The notes: a model not told the origin generated them from the sequence alone. Shown: positions 24,945 through 34,742, counted from the first letter of the stretch. The stretch: 64,000 bases of DNA from Paenibacillus_D sp047238105 (GCF_047238105.1 NZ_JBDFMD010000001.1:5394001-5458000), one strand, 5' to 3'. A program made the numbers and translations.

Positions 24945-27900
24945 ATGAAACAATGGTTATCCGTTATCGTGATCGCGGCTATGGCCGTCGGTTTGTTCGC
25001 CTTGCCCACGGAGCAGAGGCTCCAAGCGCAGTCGCCGCCGGTGTCGCTTCTGCCGAACTCGGGACTGGAGACGCTGAATCCCAATAACCCTGCGATGCCG
25101 CTTGGCTTCAGTGCGAATGGACAGCAAGGCGTTCAGGTTCAGGTTGCCAGTGTCACAGATGAAGTATATGCAGGCGAACGGGCAGCTCTGGTCAGCGCCA
25201 GGACCGTGGCCTGGACCGGGATACAGACGCAGATCCAGCAAGTTGTCGCGGCGCATGGTGCAGAGGTCTATAGCATCAGTGCGTATATGAGACTGGCTTC
25301 CACAGGCGCCGCGAATGCCCGAATCAATCTAAAAATTGTGGGTCATGACAATGGCATCCTGCGAGAGGACAATTTAACCAACAGTACGGTCATCACCGAA
25401 GCTTGGACCCAGGTGCAGGCGAATGTAGATTTTACTGGCCTTGATCTGGATGATGTGAAAAATATCCAGATTAGCTTCAATACCCATTCGCTCGACAGCT
25501 TCTATATCGATGAGCTTAGCTTGCTCAAGCAGCCAGAGGAGCCTGGAGAGGAAGAACCGGACATCGGCGATGCCGTCTATTATGTTTCTTCAGCAAGCGG
25601 TGATGATGGCGCGGGCGACGGCAGTGAGCAGAACCCTTGGCGCACCATTCAAAAGGCGGCCGATGAAGCTGTCGCGGGCGATACCGTCATCATCCGCGAG
25701 GGCACGTATCGGGAGACGGTCAAGCCTGCTGTCAGAGGGGTGGAGGCGCATCCGATTACGTTTCGCGCGTATCCGGGAGAGCAGGTCACGGTCAGCGGCG
25801 CGGATGAAGTAACGGGCTGGGTGCAGGACGAGGGCCATATCTACCGCGCCTCTGTCGCCATGGAGCTCGGCCATGAAAATCAGGTGTTCTACAACGGGGA
25901 GATGCTGTTCGAGGCCCGTTGGCCGAATGCCGGAGGTTATACTCCGGATAAGCTGCTGGAGTTCGACAAGGCCACGATGGATGAGGGCACGACGGCGACG
26001 ACTATAGTCGATGCGCAGCTGCCGGATTATGACTGGACCGGGGGCTCGGTATGGGTGAACAGCGACCATCGCTGGCTAAGCTGGACCGGGCTCATCACCG
26101 GTTCGGGCACGGGGTCGCTCGAGATTGTGAACAATGCCGATGCTGCGGGCAACCATCTGGCCAAGGCAGGGGGCAGCTATTACGTGTACGGCATCAAGGA
26201 CGCACTGGATACCGCAGGCGAGTGGTACTACGATGGCGCATCGCTGTATGCCTGGGTGCCCGGAGGCGGGAATCCGAACGGGCTGATTGAAGTGAAGAAG
26301 CGCCTATATGCCTTTGATCTGGCGGGCAAGGATCACATTCATTTGGAAAACTTGCATATTCATGCCGCAACGATCAAATACGACCAGCAATCCGATTATA
26401 ATGTGCTGGATGGCGTCACCATGCGTTATCTTTATCATTCGAATCGGGCAGATCAGGCGTATCTGTCTCAGCTGGATACCGGCCTGATGGTATTCGGTAC
26501 GCACAATGAAATTCTCAATAGCGAGATTGGCTACGGTTCCGGATCCGGTGTCGTGCTGAAGGGTGATGATCACCGTGTTGTGAACAGCCATATTCACGAT
26601 TTCAATTACATTGGCTCGTATGCAGCCCCGTTAATCTTCAACGGCAAGCGCAACCTTGTCAGCCACAACACTATTCAACGGGCCGGACGTTCGGTTGTCG
26701 GCCGGGGCAATGATAACGGAGGTTTTTATGACTCGCTGCTGCAATATAATGATTTAGGCTACGGCGGTTATTTGACGGCAGATCTCGGCTTGCTCTATTT
26801 CAATGCGCAGGATGGGGGCAATTCGGAGATCCGGTACAACTGGCTGCATGACAATTATGCGCCGGTCAATCAGCACGGGCTCCATTTCGATCACGGGGTA
26901 AAAAATATGATCGTGCATCATAACGCGGTATGGGGCGTGAATGGCAATGCATTCCGCAATAATATGCATACCAATTATGTACTGTGGCTTAACAATACGG
27001 GAACGACCGCAGGAAGCAACGGCTTCGGCTCGACCTGGGCGGCGGCGATGGAGATGGACCAGCACGGGTCCCAGTGGATCAATAATGTAACGACAGGCGG
27101 CATCCTGATCCAAGGCAGCAATGCCACCATCTATAATAATGAGACGAATTATGGCGACCTGATCGACAACAAGTATCTGACTAGCGGCACCGCACCCGTA
27201 GACTCGGCTGTGATGCTTCAGGGCATCACTGATGCCTACTCGGGCCAGGGACCGGACCGGGGCGCTTACGAGCTGGGGCAGACACCATGGACGGCAGGCC
27301 ATAACTTCCTCAGCCCGCCTGTCCAGGTCGATGTATCACGGACTGCGGTGCGGGAGCGCAACCGGGTCATCAACGCCTCTTTTGAAGCGGCCGAGCTTGC
27401 GCCATGGCAGACGTCCGGCAACCAGGTCGACTTGCATAACTTCTCTTCCTTCCAGTGGGACGTGAACAAGACGACGCTGGTCGGTCATTACAGCGCCAGA
27501 CTGGGCAGCGGCGTCAATGAAATCTATCAGGTCATAGAGGATCTGGAGCCGGACACGACGTATGAATGGATGGCGAAGCTGCGTGTCGACGCCGGCGAGC
27601 AGGCGTGCATCGGGGTCAGGGATTACGGCGGTGCGGAGGTATGCAGCGATCCTGTTGCGAGTACCAACGCCTTGTGGCAAAAGACACTCCTTACCTTTCG
27701 CACCGGCGAGCAGGCGACCTCGGCTACGGTGTATGTGAAGAAGCTGTCGGCCGGATCGGGCAGGGTGTATGTGGAGGATACGGGCTTGCAATACAAAGAC
27801 CCGCTTAATGACGTATTGATCCAGGCCGAGGAACTGGCGCGGCTCAACCCGCAGCTTCCTGCCGCAGTGCTGGCGCAGCTGCAACAAGCGACCGAAGCGG

Positions 27901-28781
27901 CACGCGAGGTAATAGAGGATGCGACGGCTTCATGGCAAGAGAAATCGGACGCTGCCGCATCACTGCAGGCTTTGAACGAGGTTACGGCTGCCCGAGTGGA
28001 GCTGTTGAAGACGATGGAGACTGCGGACAGCAAGCATGCTGCCGCCGTCGAAGGCGGAGCAGTCGGTCAATATGAGCCGGGCGCCAAAGCGCAGCTCTGG
28101 TCGGCGATTGAGGAGGCGGAGGAGCTGCTGCAAGACCTGCAAGCTACGATGCAGGAGCTTGAACTGGCACATCAGGAGCTGGAGGCGGAACTGGATACGT
28201 TTCTTCAGCGGGTGAACAAGACGCCTCTGACGGCTCTGGCGCGGGCGGACATGATCTCCATACTGCAGGATCTGCCGCAATGGAGCAGTCAGACGAATGT
28301 ACAGCCTCAAACAGATGGCAGTCTGGCATTCCATGCAGTCAACAAGTATCTGGGCGAGACCTTCCGCGACGAGCTGTTCGAGTTCGATCTGCGCTATACC
28401 TTCAATGGCATGAGCCGGGACTGGCCGGGTATTGTGCTGCGTTCGCAGAAGGAATCGTCCAGCTTGATCTGGCAGTCGGCAGATACCGCGTATCTGATCG
28501 TTCTCAAGCCCAATCAGTGGGAGCTGCAGCGGTTTGTCGATGGAGCCGGAGGGATAATCCGCACGACGCCGAACACCCATTTTGCAGGCGGACAGCAAAC
28601 GTACCGCGTCCAGGCAGGTACGGAGGATATGGCAGATGGGGTCAGGATCTTCCTCTATGTGGATGGCGTGCGCGTGTTTGATTATATAGACACGGAGGCG
28701 CCGCTTATGCTGGACGGTTATTTCGGCTATCATAACGGGCCGGATACAGGGGCGATTACTGTGATTGCGGTGGAGGACTGA
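24945..28781 (+). CDS. Large secreted right-handed beta-helix carbohydrate-active protein
   Basis: A 1278-residue secreted protein. After a signal peptide (about 1-27) come a CBM4/9-like beta-sandwich (30-195) and a long right-handed parallel beta-helix (about 205-780) that opens with the DUF1565-like segment YYVSSASGDDGAGDG and contains an ARWPN motif and many Asn/His-rich turns. A second CBM4/9-like module (805-950), an alpha-helical FIVAR-like stretch (950-1090) and a C-terminal LamG-like beta-sandwich follow. Such beta-helices occur in glycosidases (for example GH141) and lyases; I cannot assign the reaction. No SLH motif is present, so it is probably released or bound only by its modules. 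It follows the importer B lipoprotein gene and is followed by sulfatase 5 two bases after its stop. Confidence 0.85.
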   Translation: MKQWLSVIVIAAMAVGLFALPTEQRLQAQSPPVSLLPNSGLETLNPNNPAMPLGFSANGQQGVQVQVASVTDEVYAGERAALVSARTVAWTGIQTQIQQVVAAHGAEVYSISAYMRLASTGAANARINLKIVGHDNGILREDNLTNSTVITEAWTQVQANVDFTGLDLDDVKNIQISFNTHSLDSFYIDELSLLKQPEEPGEEEPDIGDAVYYVSSASGDDGAGDGSEQNPWRTIQKAADEAVAGDTVIIREGTYRETVKPAVRGVEAHPITFRAYPGEQVTVSGADEVTGWVQDEGHIYRASVAMELGHENQVFYNGEMLFEARWPNAGGYTPDKLLEFDKATMDEGTTATTIVDAQLPDYDWTGGSVWVNSDHRWLSWTGLITGSGTGSLEIVNNADAAGNHLAKAGGSYYVYGIKDALDTAGEWYYDGASLYAWVPGGGNPNGLIEVKKRLYAFDLAGKDHIHLENLHIHAATIKYDQQSDYNVLDGVTMRYLYHSNRADQAYLSQLDTGLMVFGTHNEILNSEIGYGSGSGVVLKGDDHRVVNSHIHDFNYIGSYAAPLIFNGKRNLVSHNTIQRAGRSVVGRGNDNGGFYDSLLQYNDLGYGGYLTADLGLLYFNAQDGGNSEIRYNWLHDNYAPVNQHGLHFDHGVKNMIVHHNAVWGVNGNAFRNNMHTNYVLWLNNTGTTAGSNGFGSTWAAAMEMDQHGSQWINNVTTGGILIQGSNATIYNNETNYGDLIDNKYLTSGTAPVDSAVMLQGITDAYSGQGPDRGAYELGQTPWTAGHNFLSPPVQVDVSRTAVRERNRVINASFEAAELAPWQTSGNQVDLHNFSSFQWDVNKTTLVGHYSARLGSGVNEIYQVIEDLEPDTTYEWMAKLRVDAGEQACIGVRDYGGAEVCSDPVASTNALWQKTLLTFRTGEQATSATVYVKKLSAGSGRVYVEDTGLQYKDPLNDVLIQAEELARLNPQLPAAVLAQLQQATEAAREVIEDATASWQEKSDAAASLQALNEVTAARVELLKTMETADSKHAAAVEGGAVGQYEPGAKAQLWSAIEEAEELLQDLQATMQELELAHQELEAELDTFLQRVNKTPLTALARADMISILQDLPQWSSQTNVQPQTDGSLAFHAVNKYLGETFRDELFEFDLRYTFNGMSRDWPGIVLRSQKESSSLIWQSADTAYLIVLKPNQWELQRFVDGAGGIIRTTPNTHFAGGQQTYRVQAGTEDMADGVRIFLYVDGVRVFDYIDTEAPLMLDGYFGYHNGPDTGAITVIAVED

Positions 28782-28783
28782 TT

Positions 28784-30271
28784 ATGAAAGCCATTATGTG
28801 CATGTTCGACACGCTAAATCGGCATATGCTGCCGCCTTACGGCTGCGATTGGGTGCATGCGCCCAACTTCCGGAGGCTGGCGCAGCGGTCGGCGACGTTT
28901 GATGGCAGCTATGTCGGCAGCATGCCGTGCATGCCGGCCCGCCGGGATCTGCATACGGGACGGTACAATTTTCTGCATCGCAGCTGGGGGCCGATCGAGC
29001 CGTTTGACGAGTCAATGCCCGAGCTGCTGAAGCGCCAGGGGATCTACACGCATCTCGTGACGGATCACCAGCATTATTGGGAGGATGGCGGAGCGACGTA
29101 TCATACACGGTACAATAGCTGTGAGCTGATTCGCGGTCAAGAGGGCGATCCCTGGAAAGGGTCGGTCAACGATCCTCAGGCGCCGCCGCACCTTAGCAAG
29201 ACTTTGGCAAACGCGATGTTCCGCCAGGATGTCGTGAACCGCAGCTATATCCGCGAGGAGGCGGACTACCCGCAGGCGAGAACGTTCGCCGCCGGCCTGG
29301 AGTTCATCCAGGCCAATGCGTCGGCGGACCGCTGGTTCCTGCAGCTCGAAACGTTCGACCCGCATGAGCCGTTCCATGCGCCGCAGCGGTACAAGGATCT
29401 TTATCCCCATGCCTATGAGGGACCGGTCTTCGACTGGCCGAATTATGCCAAGGTGCAAGAGACGCCCGAGCAGATCGAGCATTGCCGTTATGAGTATGCG
29501 GCGCTGCTCAGCATGTGCGATGCGTACCTCGGGAAGCTGCTGGATACGATGGATGAGCTGGACCTGTGGCAGGATACGATGCTGATCGTCAACACCGACC
29601 ATGGTTTCCTGTTGGGGGAGCATGACGAATGGGCGAAGTGTCATCAGCCGTTCTACAACGAAGTGGCGAACACGCCGCTCTTCATCTGGGATCCGCGAAG
29701 CGGGGTGCAGGGCGAGCGGCGGGCCAGTCTGGTCCAGATGATCGATATGGCGCCGACGCTGTTGGACTACTTCGGGGTGCCGATCCCGGATACGATGCTG
29801 GGCAAGCCGCTGCGCGGAGTTATCGAGCGCGATCAGCCTGTACGGGAGGCGGCGCTGTTCGGCATCCACGGCGGCCACGTCAATGTGACGGATGGAAGGT
29901 ATGTGTATATGAAGGGGCCGGCGGACGCATCGAATCAGCCTTTATACAACTACACGCTTATGCCGGCGCATATGAAAAGCCTGTTCACGCTGGAGGAGCT
30001 GCGGGGGGCGGAGCTGGCCGAGCCGTTCGGCTTCATGCATGGCGTGAGGCCGCTCAAGATCGGGGCCGGGCTGAAGCACAGGAAGCTGGCGCTGGACACG
30101 CTGCTGTTCGACCTGGAGCGCGACCCGAAGCAGGAGCAGCCTTGCCGAGATGCCGGGGAGGAGGCGAGACTTGCCGAGCTGCTGCGGCAGCTGCTGCAGG
30201 AGCATGAAGCGCCGCAGGAACAATACGTCCGGCTTGGCTTGGCCGCAGAGGGGGGAGCGGAGAGACGATGA
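28784..30271 (+). CDS. Sulfatase 5 (S1 family, CMPAR type)
   Basis: A 495-residue sulfatase, paralogous to sulfatase 4. It has MFDTLNRH at the N-terminus, formylglycine motif CMPAR with Cys49, LHTGRYNFLH, ETFDPHEPF, and the second metal motif NTDHGFLLGEHDEWAK (Asp in place of the Gly present in sulfatase 4). It lacks a signal peptide and is predicted cytoplasmic. Its GGAGG ribosome binding site lies inside the end of the beta-helix gene, and its own stop overlaps the ATG of sulfatase 6, so these genes are translationally coupled. Confidence 0.94.
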   Translation: MKAIMCMFDTLNRHMLPPYGCDWVHAPNFRRLAQRSATFDGSYVGSMPCMPARRDLHTGRYNFLHRSWGPIEPFDESMPELLKRQGIYTHLVTDHQHYWEDGGATYHTRYNSCELIRGQEGDPWKGSVNDPQAPPHLSKTLANAMFRQDVVNRSYIREEADYPQARTFAAGLEFIQANASADRWFLQLETFDPHEPFHAPQRYKDLYPHAYEGPVFDWPNYAKVQETPEQIEHCRYEYAALLSMCDAYLGKLLDTMDELDLWQDTMLIVNTDHGFLLGEHDEWAKCHQPFYNEVANTPLFIWDPRSGVQGERRASLVQMIDMAPTLLDYFGVPIPDTMLGKPLRGVIERDQPVREAALFGIHGGHVNVTDGRYVYMKGPADASNQPLYNYTLMPAHMKSLFTLEELRGAELAEPFGFMHGVRPLKIGAGLKHRKLALDTLLFDLERDPKQEQPCRDAGEEARLAELLRQLLQEHEAPQEQYVRLGLAAEGGAERR

Positions 30272-31692
30272 CAAGACACCCGGTGAGAAGCAAGCGCCCC
30301 AACATCTTGTTTCTGCTTGCCGATGATCAGCGCCATGATACGATTGGCGCGCTCGGCAACAGCGAGGTCATGACGCCTACTCTGGATCGGCTGGTCCGCG
30401 CCGGCTTCACCTTCACCCAGGCCCATATCCCCGGCGGCACGGTCGGCGCTGTATGCATGCCGAGCCGTGCGATGCTGCACACGGGACGAACCCTCTTCGC
30501 GCTCGAGCAGCATGGTCAGCGCATCCCTCAGACGCATGCGCTGCTGGGCGAGGTGCTCCGGCAGGAGGGGTATCGCACATGCGGCATCGGCAAATGGCAT
30601 AACGGACCGGATGCTTATGCCCGCAGCTTCACCGACGGCGCGGAGATTTTCTTCGGCGGCATGTGGGACCACTGGAATGTGCCGGCTTGCGCATTCGATC
30701 CGACGGGACAATACGCGGGCCGGTCGAAGCATATCCTCGATCCGATGCGAACCCGCAGTACGGTGCGGATGGCGTGTGACCATATCCGGCCTGGCAAGCA
30801 TTCGACAGAGCTGTTCGCGGATGCGGCCGTTGACTGGCTGAACGGATACGAGAGCGAACAGCCGTTTTTCCTCTATGTCTCATTCATGGCGCCCCATGAT
30901 CCGCGAAGCATGCCGGAGAGGTTCCGTGAGCGCTATGATCCGCAGCGGCTGCGGCTGCCCGAGAACTTCCTGCCGGAGCATCCCTTCGATTACGGGATTC
31001 GTGGCATTCGTGACGAGCTGCTGGCGCCGCAGCCTCGCACAGAAGCGGATGTGCGCGAGCATCTGGCAGACTACTATGGCATGATCAGTCACCTGGATGA
31101 AGAGACAGGCCGCATACTGTCGACCTTGAAGCGAAGAGGGCTGGACGACAATACGATCATCGTCTATTGCGCGGACAACGGGTTGGCGCTGGGGCAGCAC
31201 GGGCTCTTCGGCAAGCAGAGCGCGTATGAGCACAGCATCCGCGTACCTCTCAGCCTGAGCGGTCCGGGGATTCCGCAAGGGGAGCGCAGCGGAGCCTATG
31301 TCTATCTGCTCGACCTCTTCCCGACGCTGTGCGAGCTGGCGGGTGTACAGATTCCGCCATCCGTGCAAGGGATCAGCTTTGCTCCTGCTCTCGGGGATAG
31401 CCAATGGACGGGCAGGGAAACGCTGTATGCGGCCTACGAGAGCAAGGTGCGCGCGGTAAAAGACAACCAGTACAAACTCATCCAGTACCGTACGGCGGAG
31501 GGTGTTCGCACCCAGTTGTTCGATCTCCGGAGCGACCCCGGGGAGCGCTGGGATCTGTCCGGGCAGGAGGCGTTCAAGACGATTGAAGCCAGGCTGCGCG
31601 AGGAGCTGCTGCGGTACAAGTCCGAATGGAAGGATGAGCAGCATCCCGCCGGGGCGCTGTACTGGCAGCAGCAAGGCGGTACGGAAGGTTGA
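30268..31692 (+). CDS. Sulfatase 6 (S1 family, CMPSR type)
   Basis: A 474-residue sulfatase with metal ligands in LADDQRHD (residues 17-24), formylglycine motif CMPSR with Cys63, the motif GIGKWHNG, and the second metal motif CADNGLALGQHGLFGK. The nearest relative in this window is sulfatase 9 (GIGKWHN, SFxxGxxxFF, and FTAPHDPR-like segments shared). No signal peptide. The ATG overlaps the previous stop as ATGA, and the next sulfatase follows within about 20 bases, so sulfatases 5-7 form one tight block. Confidence 0.94.
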   Translation: MTRHPVRSKRPNILFLLADDQRHDTIGALGNSEVMTPTLDRLVRAGFTFTQAHIPGGTVGAVCMPSRAMLHTGRTLFALEQHGQRIPQTHALLGEVLRQEGYRTCGIGKWHNGPDAYARSFTDGAEIFFGGMWDHWNVPACAFDPTGQYAGRSKHILDPMRTRSTVRMACDHIRPGKHSTELFADAAVDWLNGYESEQPFFLYVSFMAPHDPRSMPERFRERYDPQRLRLPENFLPEHPFDYGIRGIRDELLAPQPRTEADVREHLADYYGMISHLDEETGRILSTLKRRGLDDNTIIVYCADNGLALGQHGLFGKQSAYEHSIRVPLSLSGPGIPQGERSGAYVYLLDLFPTLCELAGVQIPPSVQGISFAPALGDSQWTGRETLYAAYESKVRAVKDNQYKLIQYRTAEGVRTQLFDLRSDPGERWDLSGQEAFKTIEARLREELLRYKSEWKDEQHPAGALYWQQQGGTEG

Positions 31693-31712
31693 GGGAAGGA
31701 GGCATCAAAGCC

Positions 31713-33221
31713 ATGCCAAAAAATATCGTGTTTATCGTCTGTGACGAACTCCGTTACGATTCCTTGGGTTACATGGGTCACCCTCTGGTCCGGACGCCTC
31801 ATATCGACCGATTGGCCGGGGAGGGGCAGATCTTCGAGCAGGCGTTCTGCGCTTCGCCGTTATGCGTCCCATCCAGAGTCGCGATGTTCACGGGTCAATA
31901 CATCAGCCGCAATGGCGCTACCTTCATGTATGATGAGCATCATGTCGGCGGAGCGCGCGGCGCCTTTTCCATCGAGACGATGAAGGCGCACGGCTACAAG
32001 CTGGGCCTGGCCGGGAAGAACCATACGTTTACTGATGAGTACATGGAGCAGTGGTTCGACTATCGCGAGGAATACTCGCACTGGGGCAAAACGCATGGCA
32101 TGATTACGGAGGCGGACAAGGCGGTATATCGTTACCGGCACGAGGAGAAACGGGAACGCTTCCTGCAATCCGGCGAAGATGCCTGGTCCCGTACTTCGGA
32201 TACGGAGGGGATCGTTCTTCAGGAAGGCTGGATTGACGAGGCGGAGCCGTTCCATGAAACGTTATGTCAGACCCACCGCATTGCAGAGGATGCGATCCGG
32301 TTCATGAAGGCGTGCGGGGAGCAGCCGTTTTTCCTGTACTGCTCCTTCCCTGATCCGCACTGGCCCAATGTCGTATGCGAGCCTTATCATTCGATGTACG
32401 CTCCGGATCTGATCGAAGAGTTGGACGGTCTTGACATCGACTGGTCCAGTCATCCCTTCGCACATTATGTACAATCCCAGGTCAATGGCTTTGACAGCTA
32501 CAGCGCGGAGCAGCGCAAGCATATAATTGCCGCTTATTACGGGATGATCACGTACATCGACAAAGCGGTTGGTATGGTGATGGATGCCATAGAGCGGCAG
32601 GGCCTGGCTGAAGAGACGATCATCGTCTTCACGGCAGACCACGGCAACTTTGCCGGCCGGTACGGCATGATCGGCAAGACGAAAGCCTTCTATGACTGTC
32701 TGCTGCGGATCCCGCTGGTCATGAAGGCGCCGGGTCTGGCGGGAGGCGGCCTGCGCCGGCAAGCGCAGCTCAGCAATATCGATTTGTTCCCGACGCTGTT
32801 CGAGCTCATCGGGCTGCCGACTGGCAGCGACGTGCAAGGCGTTTCCTTTGCGGATGTGCTGCGCGGCAGCAAGGATGAGCATCGTACCGAGATATTCGCC
32901 GAGGTCGGGATGGAGGAGCCGCCGCCGCCGCCGCTCGATAACCTGGCCGACTTTGCCGAGTTTGCCAGAGAGCAGGCAGCCGCACGCGGGACGAGATGGT
33001 TCCTGGACTATACGGTGCGGGGACGCAGTGCCTGCATTCGCAAGAACGGCTGGAAGTACAGCTACTACACCGGCGACCGGGAGGAGCTGTACGATCTGGA
33101 GAACGATCCGAAGGAGATCTGCAATCTGGCTGCGGACCCCCGGTATGGGGCGAAGCTGAGCGAGCTGCGTGCGGCGCTGATGGAGCAATTGCTGCTGGCG
33201 CCGCTGACACCGAAGCTTTAG
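31713..33221 (+). CDS. Sulfatase 7 (S1 family, CVPSR type)
   Basis: A 502-residue sulfatase with N-terminal IVCDELRYDSLGY (a single Asp-Glu pair in place of DD), formylglycine motif CVPSR with Cys51, GLAGKNHTF, and the second metal motif TADHGNFAGRYGMIGK. The ATG at 31713 has GGAAGGAGG ten bases upstream; a TTG at 31689 is in frame but lies on the previous stop. No signal peptide. A poly-proline stretch near residue 407 is unusual for the family. It is the last gene of the importer B/beta-helix/sulfatase block before a terminator and the AT-rich island. Confidence 0.93.
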   Translation: MPKNIVFIVCDELRYDSLGYMGHPLVRTPHIDRLAGEGQIFEQAFCASPLCVPSRVAMFTGQYISRNGATFMYDEHHVGGARGAFSIETMKAHGYKLGLAGKNHTFTDEYMEQWFDYREEYSHWGKTHGMITEADKAVYRYRHEEKRERFLQSGEDAWSRTSDTEGIVLQEGWIDEAEPFHETLCQTHRIAEDAIRFMKACGEQPFFLYCSFPDPHWPNVVCEPYHSMYAPDLIEELDGLDIDWSSHPFAHYVQSQVNGFDSYSAEQRKHIIAAYYGMITYIDKAVGMVMDAIERQGLAEETIIVFTADHGNFAGRYGMIGKTKAFYDCLLRIPLVMKAPGLAGGGLRRQAQLSNIDLFPTLFELIGLPTGSDVQGVSFADVLRGSKDEHRTEIFAEVGMEEPPPPPLDNLADFAEFAREQAAARGTRWFLDYTVRGRSACIRKNGWKYSYYTGDREELYDLENDPKEICNLAADPRYGAKLSELRAALMEQLLLAPLTPKL

Positions 33222-33301
33222 CGCTGTGGGGAGACGTCTGGTCGAGCTTGGAGAGGTCATGCTTAGATGTATGTCGAATGGTGGATAAAAGTATTTAGCT
33301 A

Positions 33302-33331
33302 AGGCCTGTGCATGAGAGCATAGGCCTGTTT
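33302..33331 (+). terminator. Probable terminator after sulfatase 7
   Basis: AGGCCTGTGC pairs with GCATAGGCCT (one G-T wobble) around a six-base loop and is followed by GTTTG and further T-rich sequence. It closes the importer B/sulfatase 5-7 unit. Confidence 0.6.
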
Positions 33332-33483
33332 GCTCGTTTGTTTTCGAGAAATTTGTTCAGTCCAATAAAGAAATCTATTCATTATTTAAAAGATCCGGGC
33401 ATGTTAAACTGGGCATTGCAAACGTATGCTCGGGTTTGCTTCCGAAGGAGACAGACCGGTTCGTGGGCAAAGAAGGAGAGGAC

Positions 33484-33809
33484 ATGTTGAGTACAGATCA
33501 ATTTGCAGATATTGCCTCTGGAGGAATGAACTTTGCGGACAAGGGTTAATCGTAAAAGAACCGCATCGCCTAGGTGATGAAGGACAGGAGATAAATCTAA
33601 GCGTTGTAGAGGACGATGGATTATTTGTCCCGGAAAACAAGCTTGAGACTCATGAGCAACTACAACAATTGTTTGAAGAGAATAGGCAGCATTATGCCCC
33701 GTTTATGCGCAATAAGCAGCTTGCCTCCCTTCAGCGACGGGGCATATTAGTCCGGGATAAGACAGCTTATTTAGATGCGGAATGGACAACACCAGCCGAG
33801 CTGAAATAA
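33484..33809 (+). pseudogene. Frameshifted small gene, function unknown
   Basis: An ATG at 33484 with AAGGAGAGG just upstream opens a 21-residue reading frame (MLSTDQFADIASGGMNFADKG) that stops at a TAA. The adjacent frame continues openly to 33809 with a plausible hydrophilic protein (for example KEPHRLGDEGQE, NKLETHEQLQQLFEENRQ) but has no start with a ribosome site of its own. A single one-base indel near 33530-33545 would join both into about 108 residues. I do not recognise the family. Alternatively the short frame is a genuine peptide with a double-glycine. Either way it lies in the decayed island. Confidence 0.45.
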
Positions 33810-33825
33810 AAGGAAATGAAAAAAA

Positions 33826-33934
33826 TTGAATGAAGAACGTAATATTGCTGTGGTTTACGTCGTCTATGTAATAGGTGAGCTCTTCCGATGACTTTGCTTT
33901 ACTTGAGCAAGAGCAACTTGAGAACGCTAACTAA
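33826..33934 (+). pseudogene. Possible decayed short reading frame
   Basis: A TTG-initiated frame of 21 codons (MNEERNIAVVYVVYVIGELF) stops at 33889-33891, and another frame continues with DDFALLEQEQLENAN to a TAA at 33932-33934. This looks like a frameshifted remnant of one small protein but is too short to be sure. Confidence 0.25.
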
Positions 33935-34054
33935 TTGAAGAATACTTGCTACTGAAAGTTAAACTGAAATCGGGGGACGGGGGTGAAAAAGATTTTGGAT
34001 GGGTAGAGCTGATCTAAATCCAAAGCTTGAACTGTATAAGGAGGCAAATTGTAC

Positions 34055-34738
34055 ATGAAGAAATGGTTCGCGTTTACCTTGGTAATGGTATTAATAATGT
34101 CATTCGCTACTGCTGCTTTTGCTCTTAGTCCAGAAGAACAAGTTAAGCAAAGGGCATCAGAGTCCAATCCTGCATTGCGAAAAAATGTAGTCAATGATGG
34201 AATCGCAGCAGAACTGCAACGGATTGCAGAGGAATATGAGGTTGGAGAAGCCCTGAGTCCCGAGGATGCTGAATTTATTAAAAAGCATGCGCCAATTCGG
34301 TTTAATGAAGCTGAAGTAGAAAAAGACGGGAAGACTGTCACGATTGCGGCAGACACCGATTATTTTGAAGGATACAACAATAATGGCTTAATTGATGCCG
34401 GTCTACAGGTTTTTTTTCAAATGACTAAAGGAACCATCAACCACAGCTTGCGCACATACATGCTTGCCTATGATCGGGATGGTACAACCCGTCCTAGAAT
34501 TACCAACTCTATGAATTTCAGCGGGTACGGATTTATTGGTACAGATGGAGTCATCGGGAAAGTTGTTGATTTTACACAATCAAATTCTTGTACCAATAGA
34601 AGTGACTGCACTATGGACCAAACTACACCTTTTACCGGTATAATGATCTATGGATATGCAGCGCCGGTGTCACAGATTTTTTATAGTGCTGGCACAGACG
34701 CAAATAGTGTAACCATTAGTACTGTCACCCCGTGGTGA
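34055..34738 (+). CDS. Secreted protein of unknown function
   Basis: A 227-residue protein with a clear signal peptide (KKWFAFTLVMVLIMSFATA, cleavage about residue 24-26). A charged alpha-helical stretch rich in Glu and Ala follows, then a C-terminal beta-like half rich in Thr, Ser, Asn, Tyr and Gly with two cysteines (near SCTNRSDC) that could form a disulfide. The ATG at 34055 has AAGGAGG ten bases upstream. Codon use is more A+T-rich than in the flanking sugar genes, suggesting separate origin. The stop lies four bases before the left end of the IS element, so the gene seems complete. I do not recognise the family. Confidence 0.75.
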   Translation: MKKWFAFTLVMVLIMSFATAAFALSPEEQVKQRASESNPALRKNVVNDGIAAELQRIAEEYEVGEALSPEDAEFIKKHAPIRFNEAEVEKDGKTVTIAADTDYFEGYNNNGLIDAGLQVFFQMTKGTINHSLRTYMLAYDRDGTTRPRITNSMNFSGYGFIGTDGVIGKVVDFTQSNSCTNRSDCTMDQTTPFTGIMIYGYAAPVSQIFYSAGTDANSVTISTVTPW

Positions 34739-34742
34739 TGAG

